DNA of 64,000 bases from positions 12,331,060-12,395,059 of the forward strand of contig OX442314.1 in NCBI GenBank assembly GCA_949358305.1, written 5' to 3'. This document shows, in pieces, positions 23,700 through 35,138 of the stretch (its first letter is position 1; the number at the start of each line of letters is the position of its first letter). Below the pieces are notes generated by a model. The model was not told where the DNA came from, searched no databases, and saw only the letters and a list, made by a program, of their open reading frames with translations. Both the position numbers and the translations under genes were made by a program. The DNA comes from Strigamia acuminata. Its lineage: Eukaryota > Arthropoda > Chilopoda > Geophilomorpha > Linotaeniidae.

Positions 23700-23843
23700 G
23701 ACATTGTCGTGAAGTGTTGAGACTTTGAGACTTTATTGTGAATTGTTGAGACATTGTGCAGTTTTGAGATTTGTTTTGTGTTTTTGTGAATTATTGATTT
23801 GAGTTGATTTGGTTTGTTGTTTTCTTGATTTGAATTCCCGCAT

Positions 23844-23854
23844 GGTGGAAGGGA
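23844..23854 (+). other. polypurine tract
   Basis: GGTGGAAGGGA ends directly at the 3' LTR (23855) and would prime plus-strand DNA synthesis. Confidence 0.75.
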
Positions 23855-23983
23855 TGTAATGTTGTTGTGTAATAATGAGCAAAGTGACCACGAGAGGGCG
23901 CTGGGCGCTGGTCACGGGACAAAGAATAATAAAGAGACAGTTGTGTTTTAACCACCAAACTGGGCGGACGTCGGTACTTTACA
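23855..23983 (+). repeat. 3' LTR of Ty3/gypsy element
   Basis: 129 bp, the same sequence as 19250-19378, with AATAAA at 23928-23933. Confidence 0.9.
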
Positions 23984-23988
23984 TTAAC
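23984..23988. repeat. target site duplication, right (TTAAC)
   Basis: Matches 19245-19249. Confidence 0.9.
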
Positions 23989-25653
23989 CAGCAAAAGATT
24001 CTTTTCAGCTACGAAGAGGAGATTAGGGACGAGGAAAAGTGGTATTTACACACATTTTCATATGGATGAGATCCATTATGGCTTTGAAGGTCTTTGGAAA
24101 TTTTTTTTTTTATTTTTAAAGTTTTTAAGTGATGATGGAACTTTTTGAATGGTTGCCAAACGATTAGTTTTTTTTTTTTTTTTTTTTAATCTTTCTTTTA
24201 TTCTTTTTTTTTGTTTTGGGTGTTTAAATCAGTGATATTTCAGTCATGCGATGACTTTTGCGGCGGTTTTGCTGGAGAATTAAAATTGAATTTGGTGGTT
24301 TCATTTCCTCTGGGCCACAGATTGAGAGAAGTATTTCATTACTTGGAAATTTTCTCTTTATGCTTCTCCTTGAAGCGGCTTGTCAATTTCGAATCAAGCA
24401 GATGGTTATTTCGCGGGAAAAGGCCAATTTTTGGGGGCAATTTTGTTGAATATAAAGGGAAATTAACTTTTGGTTATTGCAAATTTACGACAATTTTGCT
24501 GGCTTAATTGGGAAACAAGATCTTGTGTTTGTTTTGTTTTATGGTCAGTTGATGTTGAATAAATGGACATTCAGCTGCAAAGATAAAAAAAAGATAATAG
24601 TGATATATTTTTTGGGTTTTTTTTGTACTAAACACAGTAGGAATTAAATTGCAAGAACTGGTTACAGATTAATTCGAATTAGTGTCCAAACTGAAAATGT
24701 CAGGAGAGATTACAGAGTGGCAGTATTTTTTTTTGGTGTAGTAAGAAACTGCAAATCATTCTTTTTAACTCTGAAGTTAATCAAAATGTTTCTACTACCC
24801 CAAACTGTATTAAAACAACACACAGTGTTACTCCAATCATGACTTATCAATAAGCCACTTATTGGAATTAAATTATCATTTCAGTGATGTAAATTACATC
24901 ATTTCCTGTGGCTGGTAAAACATTTCAGCCACATCAGCCAATGACGTGCATGAATTGTTGATAATTCAGATTATGATAAGTCAAATAATTCATTTGACTT
25001 TGAATGCACCCAATGTCAAAAATAACGCTTATTCTGTAAGCAAAGTTACGACGTTTTTTCGATGTGGCAAATTGATCTCCACTGTTCAGATAACCGGTTG
25101 TTCGCATAATCGACGCTCGGATAGTCGTCGTTTTACTGTAATTAAATAAAAGTTGGAGAATTTTAAATAATTTTAATTTCTATTGCAGAATTTCTCCTAA
25201 ACATTTTTTAATTTTGCAAATTTTTTTTTTGGAAAACTCGGTTGGTGAGATGCAGTGAAGCTAGCGTTAATATTCAGGCGGTGCTTTTCGGCTGGCGCTT
25301 GAAATTTCGAATTAAATTTAAAATAAAAATAAAAATAATAAAATGAAATTTTTGTTATTCTTTTCTGGAAATCGCCACAGTATAAATAGTCTAAATACAA
25401 ATAAAATCTTTTGCAATATCTTTTTGTTACACACTTTTACAGCGTTTAACTTTTTATCACTGCTTCAATGTTATGAAAGCAAAAAAAAATAAAATCTTTT
25501 TATGTCTGCACACAGACTTTAATTCACTTAAACTTAGCGTGTGTCTTATCTCAATGATTTCACACAACAGTCATTTAGTTGGTTAAATTTCCACTTTTAT
25601 TTTCTTTTTTTCTCCAACTTTGTTTTTATTTCTATTTGCTATTTACCTAGCTA
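23989..25653. other. noncoding, nothing recognised
   Basis: AT-rich with T runs (24164-24187). A TTCTTTTCAG acceptor-like site near 24010 is followed by an acidic open stretch but lacks a good donor. No gene called. Confidence 0.5.
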
Positions 25654-26047
25654 TACTCCAAACCGCCCCAACGTTGTTTTAACTCCTATTGGGTGAGCCA
25701 TCTCACTGGTGTAGTGGCATAAAAAAGTAGCCCATAACAACAGAATTGTAATCTAACTAGGCAAAACAACCAATAAAAAACTAAACCTTTGTTTACCTGC
25801 GAAAAGAAACCAACAAACTATGCTAACATTGTTTGATTGATTAAAAGGGGAAAAAGCTTATTTTAGCAAATAAAATAAATATTTTATTACCAAATAAATA
25901 AAATCCATCATTTCTAATCACTTTTCCCACTGAAATTCATTGAAAATAAACAGAACTACTTTTTAACGTAGTAGAGCACAGTCCACAGTTAGTCGTAATC
26001 CGGCTAAACCAATAGGAGTTAGGACAACGTTGGGGCGGTTTGGAGTA
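25654..26047. mobile_element. MITE (TACTCCAAACC...GGTTTGGAGTA), TA target site
   Basis: 394 bp with about 47-bp inverted arms (TACTCCAAACCGCCCCAACG inverted at the right), flanked by TA at 25652-25653 and 26048-26049. The architecture matches the 2012-2431 element: a CTATTGG block in the arm, then a CACTG-TGTAG block and a TAAAAAAGTAGCCC-like block. The outer arms have diverged, so these are two subfamilies. No ORF. Confidence 0.7.
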
Positions 26048-26049
26048 TA

Positions 26050-28523
26050 GACATTTGTTCACATTTTGTGATTAAATTTCTTTTGGCTCGAGCTTAAATT
26101 GAAATGAAATTAACTTGGTCGTTTTCTCTTGTAAGTAATCCTTCCTGTTTACACGTGCAGTTGCATGTAATCCGTCTTCAAGTGCCTGGTCTTATCAAGA
26201 CAAAGACTGATCACTTTACCTTATCGAAAGAAACGCAGTGTCATTTATTTCAACATTGTGCTTGCGCCAGAAAATGACAGGGGGAGAAAAAAAAAGTAGA
26301 AAAACTGAAAGAAATAAAAATAAAAATAAAAAAGCTGAAGATTTCTAATCTCGAAAGTGAATGGGCTCATTCGAGAATGTTTTTTGAAATGCACTTTACA
26401 ACATTTGGAAATCATTCTACAATATATTCTGAAATATTTGTTGTCCTAATATTTTACATAATATTTTAGAATATATTGTGCAAATATATTTCATTTTTCA
26501 ACCATGTATCTTGTGTATAATTTAATGGGAAAGCATTTTAAATGTTGAATGACTTTGCTCGAAATTTGATAAATGAATTGTTTTCGTGCACTTAATATTG
26601 AAATGGACATTTCCGAAACGATGAAAAATGATGTTTCTGCGGGATTATGAAGCGTATCGTTATTGATGTGTGTTTTGCTCGGGGAATTTAATTTGTTTAC
26701 AAATAGGCCTACGTGCCATTTTACATTACATTAATATGGTGACATTTAACATGAAATTTAATTTTCTCAAAATGCCATCTCGCAAAGTCTTGCCATTGCA
26801 AAAGCAATTTCGTGTCGGGACAAAGCTAAAGGTAGTTGTGTGTAGATAATATAGTCGTAACTAGTCGTGCGTACCGACAAAAGCAACAAAAGTTTGCAAG
26901 AGTCGGCGGCTTTTTTGCTTGATGAGATAAAGACAGGTCTGCACTTTGTGTTAAATATTAAGCGAGTTTAGGCTGAATAATTTAATGAGGGTTTAATTCG
27001 TAATTTTAAAGTTTGCAGCGAGGGAATTACTTAGTTTGCACGTCTAATTTAACTGAGCTTGCGGATTCTGGCTGTTTTCTTTCGCATTCATTAAGAATTG
27101 ATAAGTTTCGACTCTGTTCTCTGCATTGGTAAATCAAATTTCGTTGTGTAACTAAGTGATTTGCCACGTAATTTAATTTGCTTAAACAAACAATTGCTTT
27201 AAATGATTTATTTCATCTATTTATGGCTGGGAAAGTGAAACAACAGTTCAATTTATCATTTATTTGCGATTATTTTTGTTCATGCGCTGTTAAATTTAAT
27301 CATTTACTATTAATTTTCTTCATTTTCAATTTTTATTTTTATTTTTTTTTCAATTATACTCTTTCTAGTTGATTATTTTCATAAGGAATTACGTTTTAAA
27401 ACGGTTGATTCAGCTTGAATTGAACTTCATTTGCTCTTATTTTTAATGGTTTCGCTCCTCCGCACATTTTAATTTTTTTAATTTACATTTTAGGAATAAT
27501 CAGAGAGATTTATCATTTTTCCAATAAAATATTCCTGCTTTAATTGTCTAACCTTTAATCTTTGAGCCCTGCAATCCAAGATTTAATCTTATATCTCTTC
27601 TAGTCTTGTTTAACTACGTATATACTTAAAAAAAAATTGCAATGAAATTAGTAATTTCGAGAAAGCCTATGATGGTACCCGTAGCGCACTATGGAAACCA
27701 AATTAATTTAATTCTCAAAACGAACTTCATTTTTAATTCGCAGAGCAATTTTTTTCTGTCGTTATTAAAAATTAGTGTCAAAAGTCGAGCAAAAAAAAAA
27801 TATATATATTTAAAAAAAAATAAATAAAAAATAAACGGAAGTTGAATGTCAAGACAGATGCCTTGAAACCAGTTTATAGTCATTGAAGTGGTAAAATTGT
27901 TAATAACTCTTTTTAATGTCAGATATAATTTACTTTTTAGGAGTCGCCCTGCGCTGCGAAGCTGCTGAAACTTTTTAAAAACCCATTGCAACGACAAGAG
28001 GTTAATATGGGAACGTGGAGAAAATATAGTTAGTATATTTATTTATTTATTTATTTATTTATAAATTTATATTGGTTGTGGTAAGTAAGAGGGCGTTCAA
28101 TCGGTTTTATATTCTGTCTTGGACGTAATAAATTATGAAATATTGCTTTATAATGAATGGCTTGTCTTTAATATATCGATTGTTTGTGTAGTAAAGTTTA
28201 ATGCAGACGGCAGCATTTTTGGTAAAGCAACAAATCGGTTTTGAATTTGTTAGCTGCTGATTCAGCAATTAGTAATTAATTACGCTTAACTTGAAACAAG
28301 AGATTTAATTAACGATATGGGAATTTACTTAGTTCTGCAATTGTTTGCAATTAGAATTTTTAATTTTTCTTTCTTCTAAGTTCTGTTTATGTGGTTTTTG
28401 CTGGTGTTTCTATAAAAACGGACGACAGAAACCATGATTGTGTCTGTTTTGAATTTGTAAACGGCAATTAAAATTTTTTTATTTTATTAAAGTACTAGTA
28501 AATATTTTAATAATTGGACAAGC
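26050..28523. other. noncoding, intron-like
   Basis: AT-rich, with no exon I can support. An (ATTT)n microsatellite lies at about 28032-28062. Around 26390-26510 there are repeated AATATATT/TTTACA motifs resembling the interior of the MITE at 62789-62952. Confidence 0.5.
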
Positions 28524-28570
28524 CTATAGTTAACAACATTTATTGCCTAAGCTGTAATATAATTAGGTTG
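28524..28570. repeat. dispersed copy of the inverted-repeat arm seen at 59746/61402
   Basis: The block AAGCC...AGTTAACAACATTTATTGCCT followed by ATATAATTA matches the outer part of the right arm of the tyrosine-recombinase element (about 61370-61415). It may be a solo-arm relic and directly abuts the next MITE. Confidence 0.45.
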
Positions 28571-28572
28571 TA

Positions 28573-28756
28573 CAGTCGAAACTCTTTACAACAAATCGCA
28601 TGGAACTCGAAAAATCGATTCGTTATAACGAGAATTTGTTATATCGAAATTTTTTAACTTGGTGTTCTATGGTCAGCCAACCAAACCAGCCATTTTTTGG
28701 TATTTGTTATATCGATAATTTGTTATATCGCGATTCGTTATAAAGAGTTTCGACTG
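28573..28756. mobile_element. pogo/Tigger-like MITE, copy 2
   Basis: CAGTCGAAACTCTTTACAAC at the left is mirrored by TTATAAAGAGTTTCGACTG at the right, with TA flanks (28571-28572 and 28757-28758). The interior landmark TTGGTGTTCTATGGTCAGCC is shared with other copies. Non-coding. Confidence 0.8.
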
Positions 28757-28758
28757 TA

Positions 28759-29823
28759 AAACCAAAACCAAGCATAAAACACCTTGAAAACCCACTTCAG
28801 TTGTGGGTTCTGTTATTGAGGTTTTTTCGATGATGGTTTATGGCTGTTTTTGTGTCCATTTTTCATAGAAACGCTAAAAATAGCACACACAGAAATGTAA
28901 TGAACTAAAATAGGTTAAAAAATATATATGATGTTGTGTAAATGTACAATATGCACTTCTTTTTTCTGTAAAGTATTTCATTTGAAATAAATTGCATTGG
29001 GGATCTAGACGCGACACGCGAACGACTTTGACTCTGAACTCTCGTATGGATTCAACGCGGACAAGATGATGACCATTTCACTAGAAATCCAATTTTCTAT
29101 TTGGTGGTTGGATACGAGACATTCAATCCCGCACGCAACGTGTCTTTTGTAGGTCTCTCTCTGTTTCCTGAAGCAAACCGTGACCTGACCTTCGCTTCCA
29201 ATACACATTTTTCACGGCGTTGTAACATAAAATAAAAGAAAATAGTTGCCGACAAGACCTTTCAGCACCCAGATCATCAAAATGAAATCGGATTCCGAAA
29301 TTAGAAAAATTTAAATTCATTCATTTTTAGTTTCAAAATTTGTCAATAGGTTTGTAAGGATGGAACGTGTTGATGCTCACATGATGTAGGTTGAATGGGA
29401 ATTATTCTGTGGCGTGCAGATGTTTGCAGTGATTGACGTGTTTGTTTAAGCAATTATTTCTAAAAACAAAGTTTTCTTGAAGATGTGGGTTTGGTTGCAT
29501 TTATTTGGTTTTTTTTATTTAAAAAAAAAACATCTTATTTATTATTTAAGGGTTTGGTATTAGTAAAGGCGGAGATATGGTATTGATCGAAAACTCCACC
29601 CAACGTCAAATATTCTTCAAAGCTTTTTTTTTTTATATTTTATTTTTTTTATAGTTATAAAATTGAATTAAATTTTTAAAATTGATGTTTGAAATTCGGA
29701 ACGAAAATATAAATGTTATGACACTAATAAAGGGTTCATATGAGGATAATTTAGAGAATTTATCTTCTGATACTGTAGTTTAAATTCATGATTTATAATT
29801 GACTGTTTTTATTTCTTTTTCAG
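28759..29823. other. intron-like noncoding stretch
   Basis: A GC-richer patch at 29000-29230 is open on the - strand (29208 to 29005) but has no family match. The stretch ends in a strong polypyrimidine tract and CAG at 29823, the acceptor of the next candidate exon. Confidence 0.45.
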
Positions 29824-29889
29824 TGGGACAGATGTTGCGCAAGCTTCGGCGGCATCGCAAGAAGCGTCGACATTCGTGGAGTTCCTACG
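29824..29889 (+). CDS. candidate 66-bp KChIP exon, phase 1 in / phase 1 out
   Basis: A GC-rich 66-bp segment in AT-rich DNA is bounded by TTTATTTCTTTTTCAG and by ACG|GTAGGA. In the frame compatible with the common KChIP exon it encodes a very basic peptide (MLRKLRRHRKKRRHSWSSY after two leading residues) and ends with a single G. That completes the same split codon as the other candidate first exons. Its length is a multiple of three, so it can be skipped or included without changing frame. The ATG at 29832 could serve as start if the upstream exon is untranslated. A basic N-terminus would suit membrane or channel contact; that is inference. Confidence 0.5.
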
Positions 29890-30927
29890 GTAGGAAAAAA
29901 GCATGATTTAACGATAATTACCCCGCTTTGGAAGGCAATGCCCAAAAATGCAAGTTTGCCCAGATCGGGGAATCTGATTGGCTGCTCCTTTTTGTGTTAT
30001 GCCATAAAAGTGGAATTCTTGCCCGGATAATGGGGACTCATTTTATCTGGCACTGTCAGATAATTTGACCATGGTCCGAGTGAATTAAATAAAAGATTAA
30101 CGCAGAATTAATCTTTTTTTTTAATGAAAATTTGTTTGATTAATTTTCTGGGGAGTCATATTTGTTTTCAGCAACAATTTTGATCCATCATGTTTCAGAA
30201 GGATTTGTAGCCCCACCCACATCTCCACCCATTTTTTTATATTATTATTATTTTGCTTCCTTATTTGTACACACAAAAGATTGGTATTTTTTAACTTTGG
30301 TTATTTTCTTGTACGATTTCTTTTGTGGTTATTGTCAGCTGTAAATGTCAAATGTTTGTTGAAAAATGATGGGATTAAGGGGTGGTAGGGTTTAAAAATA
30401 AAATGTTTGTACTGGCCTTTCAGTCTGAATGTTTGTGCTTGGAAAATTGGATTTTATTTTTTTTTTTTTGATTTGTCACTATTGTTTTTTTTTTTATGTC
30501 AACACCGTTAAGGTTTTGTTTTGTTTTTCGTTCTACTGAATCATGTTTGATAACTCCTGCAGGCTTGGCTGACTGGTTCGTGAATAATTAATTGGTGAGG
30601 GAATTAATTACGTGTTCATGTTGTGTTAGAAATTTGATTTGCAAAATTGATTATCATTGATCATTAAATCGGATAATTTAGATTGACATGTATTTTTAAT
30701 TATAATTGATTTTAAATACAAGCGTAAAAAAATAGCAATTCAAGTTGAGCCCGCGCTTAATTACTTGGAGGAACTCTGAAGGAGGTTGGTATTGGCGTGC
30801 CATCTATTGGCTGAAATATTTACTAAAATGGTTTTTAGGTTTTACCGTTAGGTGTCACAAAAGCATGGAGCTGTGTAATGATCATTTTAAATGGTCGATC
30901 ACCCAGAATGAATTTGAATCTGTCTAT

Positions 30928-30966
<39 letters not shown>

Positions 30967-30982
30967 CGGAAACACACTCCAA
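29890..30982. other. intron-like noncoding; TTTA microsatellite
   Basis: No exon recognised. A (TATT)n tract of about 11 units occupies 30923-30966, directly before the next MITE. Confidence 0.55.
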
Positions 30983-31233
30983 TGGTGAGTCCCCTACTTA
31001 CGAACTGTATGCCAGCTATTGTACTTTTCAGAGTAATACAAAAAAATTTGTTTAATATGTAATTTTATTAATTTCTAATTTAAAAAAAATTAGAATAATT
31101 AAAACTGTTTTCAAAAAAGAGGATTTCCGGTAATAATTTTTCAACCGTGTACACTTTAGCTGGACATACGAACAATTCGATTTGCGAACGCTTTCTTGGA
31201 ATGGGATTAGTTCGTGGGTAGGAGACTTACTGT
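30983..31233. mobile_element. MITE with AGTCCCCTACTTACGAAC ends
   Basis: AGTCCCCTACTTACGAACTG at the left recurs inverted as AGTTCGTGGGTAGGAGACTT at the right, closing with ACTGTA. The interior is AT-rich and noncoding. The ACGAAC ends are reminiscent of pogo/Tc1-type MITEs. Borders are approximate. Confidence 0.55.
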
Positions 31234-33271
31234 ATCCAAAAGAATATGTCGTGGACTCAGGATCCGAGCGTCCACTATTAATCAGGACGGACTAACCTAG
31301 CATCGTTGTAAGATGTTTTCCTGTCACAAAGTAATAATAGACTGAAATAAGTTCAGATTTGTTTTTACTTGGTTGTGATCACGGGATTATTCAATAAGTA
31401 ATATAGTTAATAAGGCCCGGAATTCAACTTGCATCGCAGTTGAATGCCATGGTAGGACTTCTATCTATAAATTAGGCTTCAAAATTGACTAGGGGTTGAG
31501 AAATAATAGATACAATACATGGTTATAGTTTAAAATGAATATATGGTTTAATCACGAACCAAGGATAACATGGAGACGTATCCGTGTGTTATTTTCTATT
31601 GATTTGTTCTTCTGTGCACTGATTGGATGATTGCAATTACGTGTTATGCATTGGTTGCCAACTACGCATGTTTGTTACCTGTTGTAATCCCAGAATACAG
31701 TGCAGCTACATATTACGTCAAAGAAATGACCCACTTTTCTGAATGTTTAGAGAAACAGGATTCTAAAAAGTGATCCAAAACCATATACCCTCCATTGCAG
31801 CACCAGTTACATATTGTTTTCGTGAAACGAATGATAGCTAAGCATCATTCTAATGACATAAATTGGAGGAGCTTTCGGAAGATTCACAGGAGATGGCGCA
31901 CCTATCCTATCTGAAAAATGTAATAAAAATTGAAAAAAAAAAGAAGCAGTTTGAACCCCTGCTGTCAATTGAATTTTCAATTGCTAGTGGGAGTTGGTTG
32001 TTAACATCCACACAACCTGTAAGATCAACTGTAACTGAAGTGACCCAGGCAGGTGCGCCATCTTCTGGGACTCCAGAGATTAGTGTGTTAGAATTGGCAG
32101 CAGTGATGATGACATCATCTATCTATACCATGCCTTAAAAACGTTTTAGCATCGATATCACAGACGTACAAAATTCACGATTTTGGTACTATAATCGGTA
32201 TTCATTTTGGAGTTACAATCTAAATTCTGTGCAATAATAAATATATATCTATAAAATTTGCTTCCGGTAAAATGGTTGAATTATTTATTTGTAGGCCCAT
32301 TATATTGAAAGCATTTTTTATAGATCAGATAAAACTTAAAATAATTTTTTATCAATAATTTAAATGCTCGTGTTGTTGTGCAAGTAAAGAAATACAATCT
32401 TTGCATAAAACTTGTCTATATTGAAGCAATCCTAAAATAAAATTATATCAATTGTATACCTTTCAGTTTTTACAGTTTCAAAGTTTAAAACACGTTCAGT
32501 TTATCTCTGCTGTAGTAAATGAGGACACAATAGCTGTGATGTATTCACCAAATAAAAGTCCGTGAGAATAGTTCATAGTTTTAATCGTGCAAGATTGTCA
32601 ACCAAACCATGTGCCGACTCGTACTCGAGTGAGCACATTTGCACTCTTCAAGGTAACAAGTAATTAACATGATTACAGTTATTACCTATAGAGGGCTTTA
32701 GGGCATACGTCATTACTCAGTATGACAATACATGACAATAGCAATAGCTACTAAAAATTGATTAAAATAATTAATGAAATAAAAATTAATTCATTCATTC
32801 ATTAATTCATTTTAATTTTTTTTATGATATTAGCTATAATGATTACTTTTAGCTCAAACTCGAATGGCCCAACAAGTGTAATGTCTGGAGCTGCATGAGT
32901 GCACGAGGTGTTGGGTGAATAACACCCATTAATGGAACAGATAAAACCAATCAGTATATCTTTACGGATCATTTTTTGATCCACTTATGAGAGAATCTGT
33001 TTTCTGATAATGATGATGAAAACTAAATTTTTCAAAAAGATTTGACCCCCATTCGCAAAACAAAAGGCAAGCAGCTGACATGGGTAGGTAATACTCCAGA
33101 CTTGAATTCATTTGTAGCTAAATAATGGTAGAATCGTTTCTTAAAACCGTGCATTAGTCATTTATTTTGTTATCTTTTTTAAGAAATTGTCTTAAGAGGC
33201 CATGAGCTTACTTTTGACCAATATTCCATTTCATTGAAACCGAGTAGTAAATCCTCCACGTGCATCCTCCA
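31234..33271. other. noncoding, one unassigned ORF fragment
   Basis: An open stretch at 31863-32138 has no in-frame upstream ATG, and the family is not recognised. The rest is AT-rich without features I can support. Confidence 0.4.
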
Positions 33272-33579
33272 CATTTTACGGACTTTAAGACGCACCCCCA
33301 AATTTATTAAGTCAGTTTTTAAGAAAATATATTTTTGGACGACAAGACGCATCGGACCAAAAGCCACAGAGACTAATTTTATACAAAATACCCACCGAAA
33401 TGTTCGTCTCGTCGAGACAAGCATTTTGGGTAACAGCGCGTATGGCTAAGCCGTGCGCAAATTTGTCAAATCGGCCTTTGAAGTATCAAAAAACAAAAGC
33501 TCGGATCATAAGACACACCCCCCATTTTTGGTTCATTTTTACAAGTAAAAAAGTGCGTCTTATGGTTCGTATAAAATAC
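33272..33579. mobile_element. MITE with ATTTTACGGACTTTAAGACGC ends
   Basis: ATTTTACGGACTTTAAGACG at the left is mirrored on the right by a GTGCGTCTTATGGTTCGTAT block ending ATAAAATACG. Internal copies of the ACAAGACGCATC and CATAAGACACACCCCCC motif lie at about 33342 and 33508. Noncoding. Confidence 0.6.
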
Positions 33580-33599
33580 GCTAGCCCATAGGGTGCATG

Positions 33600-33820
33600 A
33601 CTGCATCACATTGAGTTCTGCAGTGTTTGGCTCCTCCTTCTCTAAGACCCTCTTTGTCATGTACCAACTCTTCCAAGTGATGTGCAACCTCCATGACCAA
33701 GGCATCTTCCTGATCTTCCTCGGCGATCTGTCGCTGAACGACGTCTGCCTCAACCAAAACCTTTGGGTGTTTGTCTGCCCGCGCATCTGGGATGTGTTCA
33801 TGCGCAAGACCAAGCGATTA
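33600..33820 (+). pseudogene. gene fragment with kinase-like/WDR81-like residues
   Basis: This block is markedly GC-richer than its surroundings and is open on + from 33593 to 33835. It reads as a well-formed soluble protein segment: FVMYQLFQVMCNLHDQGIF, then a GDLSLNDV motif, then NLWVFV. The layout (hydrophobic helix, LHDQG, GDL, a DV-L step, then a Leu-Trp pair) resembles a protein-kinase-like fold and, to my recollection, the N-terminal region of WDR81-type BEACH proteins. There is no start, no splice borders and no continuation, and MITEs abut both sides. This suggests a captured or retro-copied fragment. Assignment tentative. Confidence 0.35.
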
Positions 33821-33837
33821 TTGTGTTTTATAAATTA

Positions 33838-34055
33838 ACTCAAACCTTGTTATAACTAACCGCGATTTAACTAATTACTGATACTTAAAATTACTTAAAA
33901 TGCAATACAATACTTAAAATTACCAATACTTAAAACTGGCTTGGTTGGTTGGCCAAAGAAAACACCATGTTAAAAAAAAATTGATATTACGAACTTTTGT
34001 TATAACGAACCGATTTTTTGGGTCCCTTGTGATTCGTTACAACGAGGCTCGACTG
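33838..34055. mobile_element. pogo/Tigger-like MITE, copy 3 (reverse orientation)
   Basis: The right end, GATTCGTTACAACGAGGCTC then GACTG, with TA at 34056-34057, is the left end of copy 1 on the other strand. The landmark GGTTGGCCAAAGAAAACACC is the inverse of the family landmark. The left end is diverged and carries an extra local repeat of ACTTAAAATTAC. Border at 33838 approximate. Confidence 0.65.
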
Positions 34056-34417
34056 TACTACTACTGTATAACCCAGATTTGAGATGGTTTCTACTTTGAG
34101 ATAAATAGTAAATTAAAAATGGCAGTGTTCTTGTGTTTGATTTCCAGAAATGTCTTTAACAACGTGTTTAAATAACCACTGTTTTATATAGTCTTAAATA
34201 ACTTTTATTAAGCACTAACCTGCATTAATAACTATCTAAAACAAATACAAAATGAAAGGCATAATCAATACCAAAATAACAGCCAAAATATCAAGTATAC
34301 AGGGTGGACAATTTGAAAATTTTATTAAAATGGCAGCAAGAGTCAGTTACTTTTGAAATACTTGTATAATATATAAACATAATAGTAAAGTTTTTTCAAA
34401 TATTTAATAAATTTCTA

Positions 34418-34613
34418 CAGTCAAAACTCTTTACAACGAATCGCAAGGGACCCGAAAAATCGATTCGTTAAAACGAGAATTCGTTTTATTGAATTTTTTT
34501 AACATGGTGTTGTATGGTCATGGTCAGCCAACCAAACCAGCCAATTTTAGGTACCGGTATTCGTTATGTCTATAATTTGTTATATCGCGATTCGTTATAA
34601 AGAGTTTCGACTG
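34418..34613. mobile_element. pogo/Tigger-like MITE, copy 4
   Basis: Starts CAGTCAAAACTCTTTACAAC after TA (34416-34417) and ends TTATAAAGAGTTTCGACTG, followed by CA where TA is expected. It shares the AACATGGTGTT and GGTCAGCCAACCAAACCAGC landmarks with copy 2. Confidence 0.8.
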
Positions 34614-34705
34614 CATATGGGTCTCAATCATTGCATGGACGACATCAATTTTTGTCAAAGTTTTCCTTAACATCGCTTCATTGACAATCTGAATGGTAGT
34701 ATTTA

Positions 34706-35136
34706 CCGTACTGCCTCATTCAAACGCCTGGATTCACTTAGGCGCCGGGCCCGTTTTAACGCCGGGCAGACGTAGGTAAAAAATTCTATTAACGCCGGCC
34801 CCGTATTGACGCCGGGTTTGAAATTGGCGCCGGGTAAACCCGCAATAGGCAATGACGTCTGCATAACGTACGCACACGTTACGTTTTGTACGTGTATAAA
34901 TTGCCTTCATTGTTTGTTTATCACATTGTTTCCGTGTTAGCGTGTTAGCAGTGTTATAAATAACAATTTTCTTTCAAGAAATATTATTTTTTGGTACTTT
35001 GTTTTCCGGATTTTTTTTTTAAACAATTTTTCAGGATAAACGCCTGGCTCATTTAACCGCCTGGTTTCAAATTACCGCCTGGCAGTCGGCCCAAAAAAAA
35101 ATTTAAACGCTCGGGCGTTTAAATGAGGCAGTACGG
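34706..35136. mobile_element. GC-rich TIR element, CCGTACTGCCTCATT ends
   Basis: CCGTACTGCCTCATTCAAAC at the left is mirrored by GTTTAAATGAGGCAGTACGG at the right, with TA on both sides (34704-34705 and 35137-35138). The interior has repeated CGCCGGG motifs at the left (34740-34830) and ACCGCCTGG motifs at the right (35040-35090). 431 bp, noncoding. Confidence 0.75.
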
Positions 35137-35138
35137 TA

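Larger units (their letters stand above)
19250..23983 (+). mobile_element. complete Ty3/gypsy LTR retrotransposon
   Basis: A 4734-bp element with two identical 129-bp LTRs, a TTAAC target duplication on both sides, a TGG-starting primer site after the 5' LTR, one Gag-Pol ORF and a purine tract before the 3' LTR. The pol order protease, RT, RNase H, integrase identifies Ty3/gypsy. Identical LTRs and an unbroken ORF indicate a recent insertion. There is no envelope-like ORF. Its GC content is clearly higher than the surrounding DNA, as expected for a recent arrival. Confidence 0.95.

Noticed and set aside
24009-24060. Possible exon after TTCTTTTCAG
   Set aside because: Donor is poor and the open stretch is only about 20 codons.
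26118-26144. Short ATG exon before CTT|GTAAGT
   Set aside because: Nine codons, phase 0, not compatible with the KChIP core exon.
29005-29320. - strand ORF in a GC-richer patch
   Set aside because: No domain, no splice context; the + strand ATG frame reaches GTAGGT in phase 2 only.
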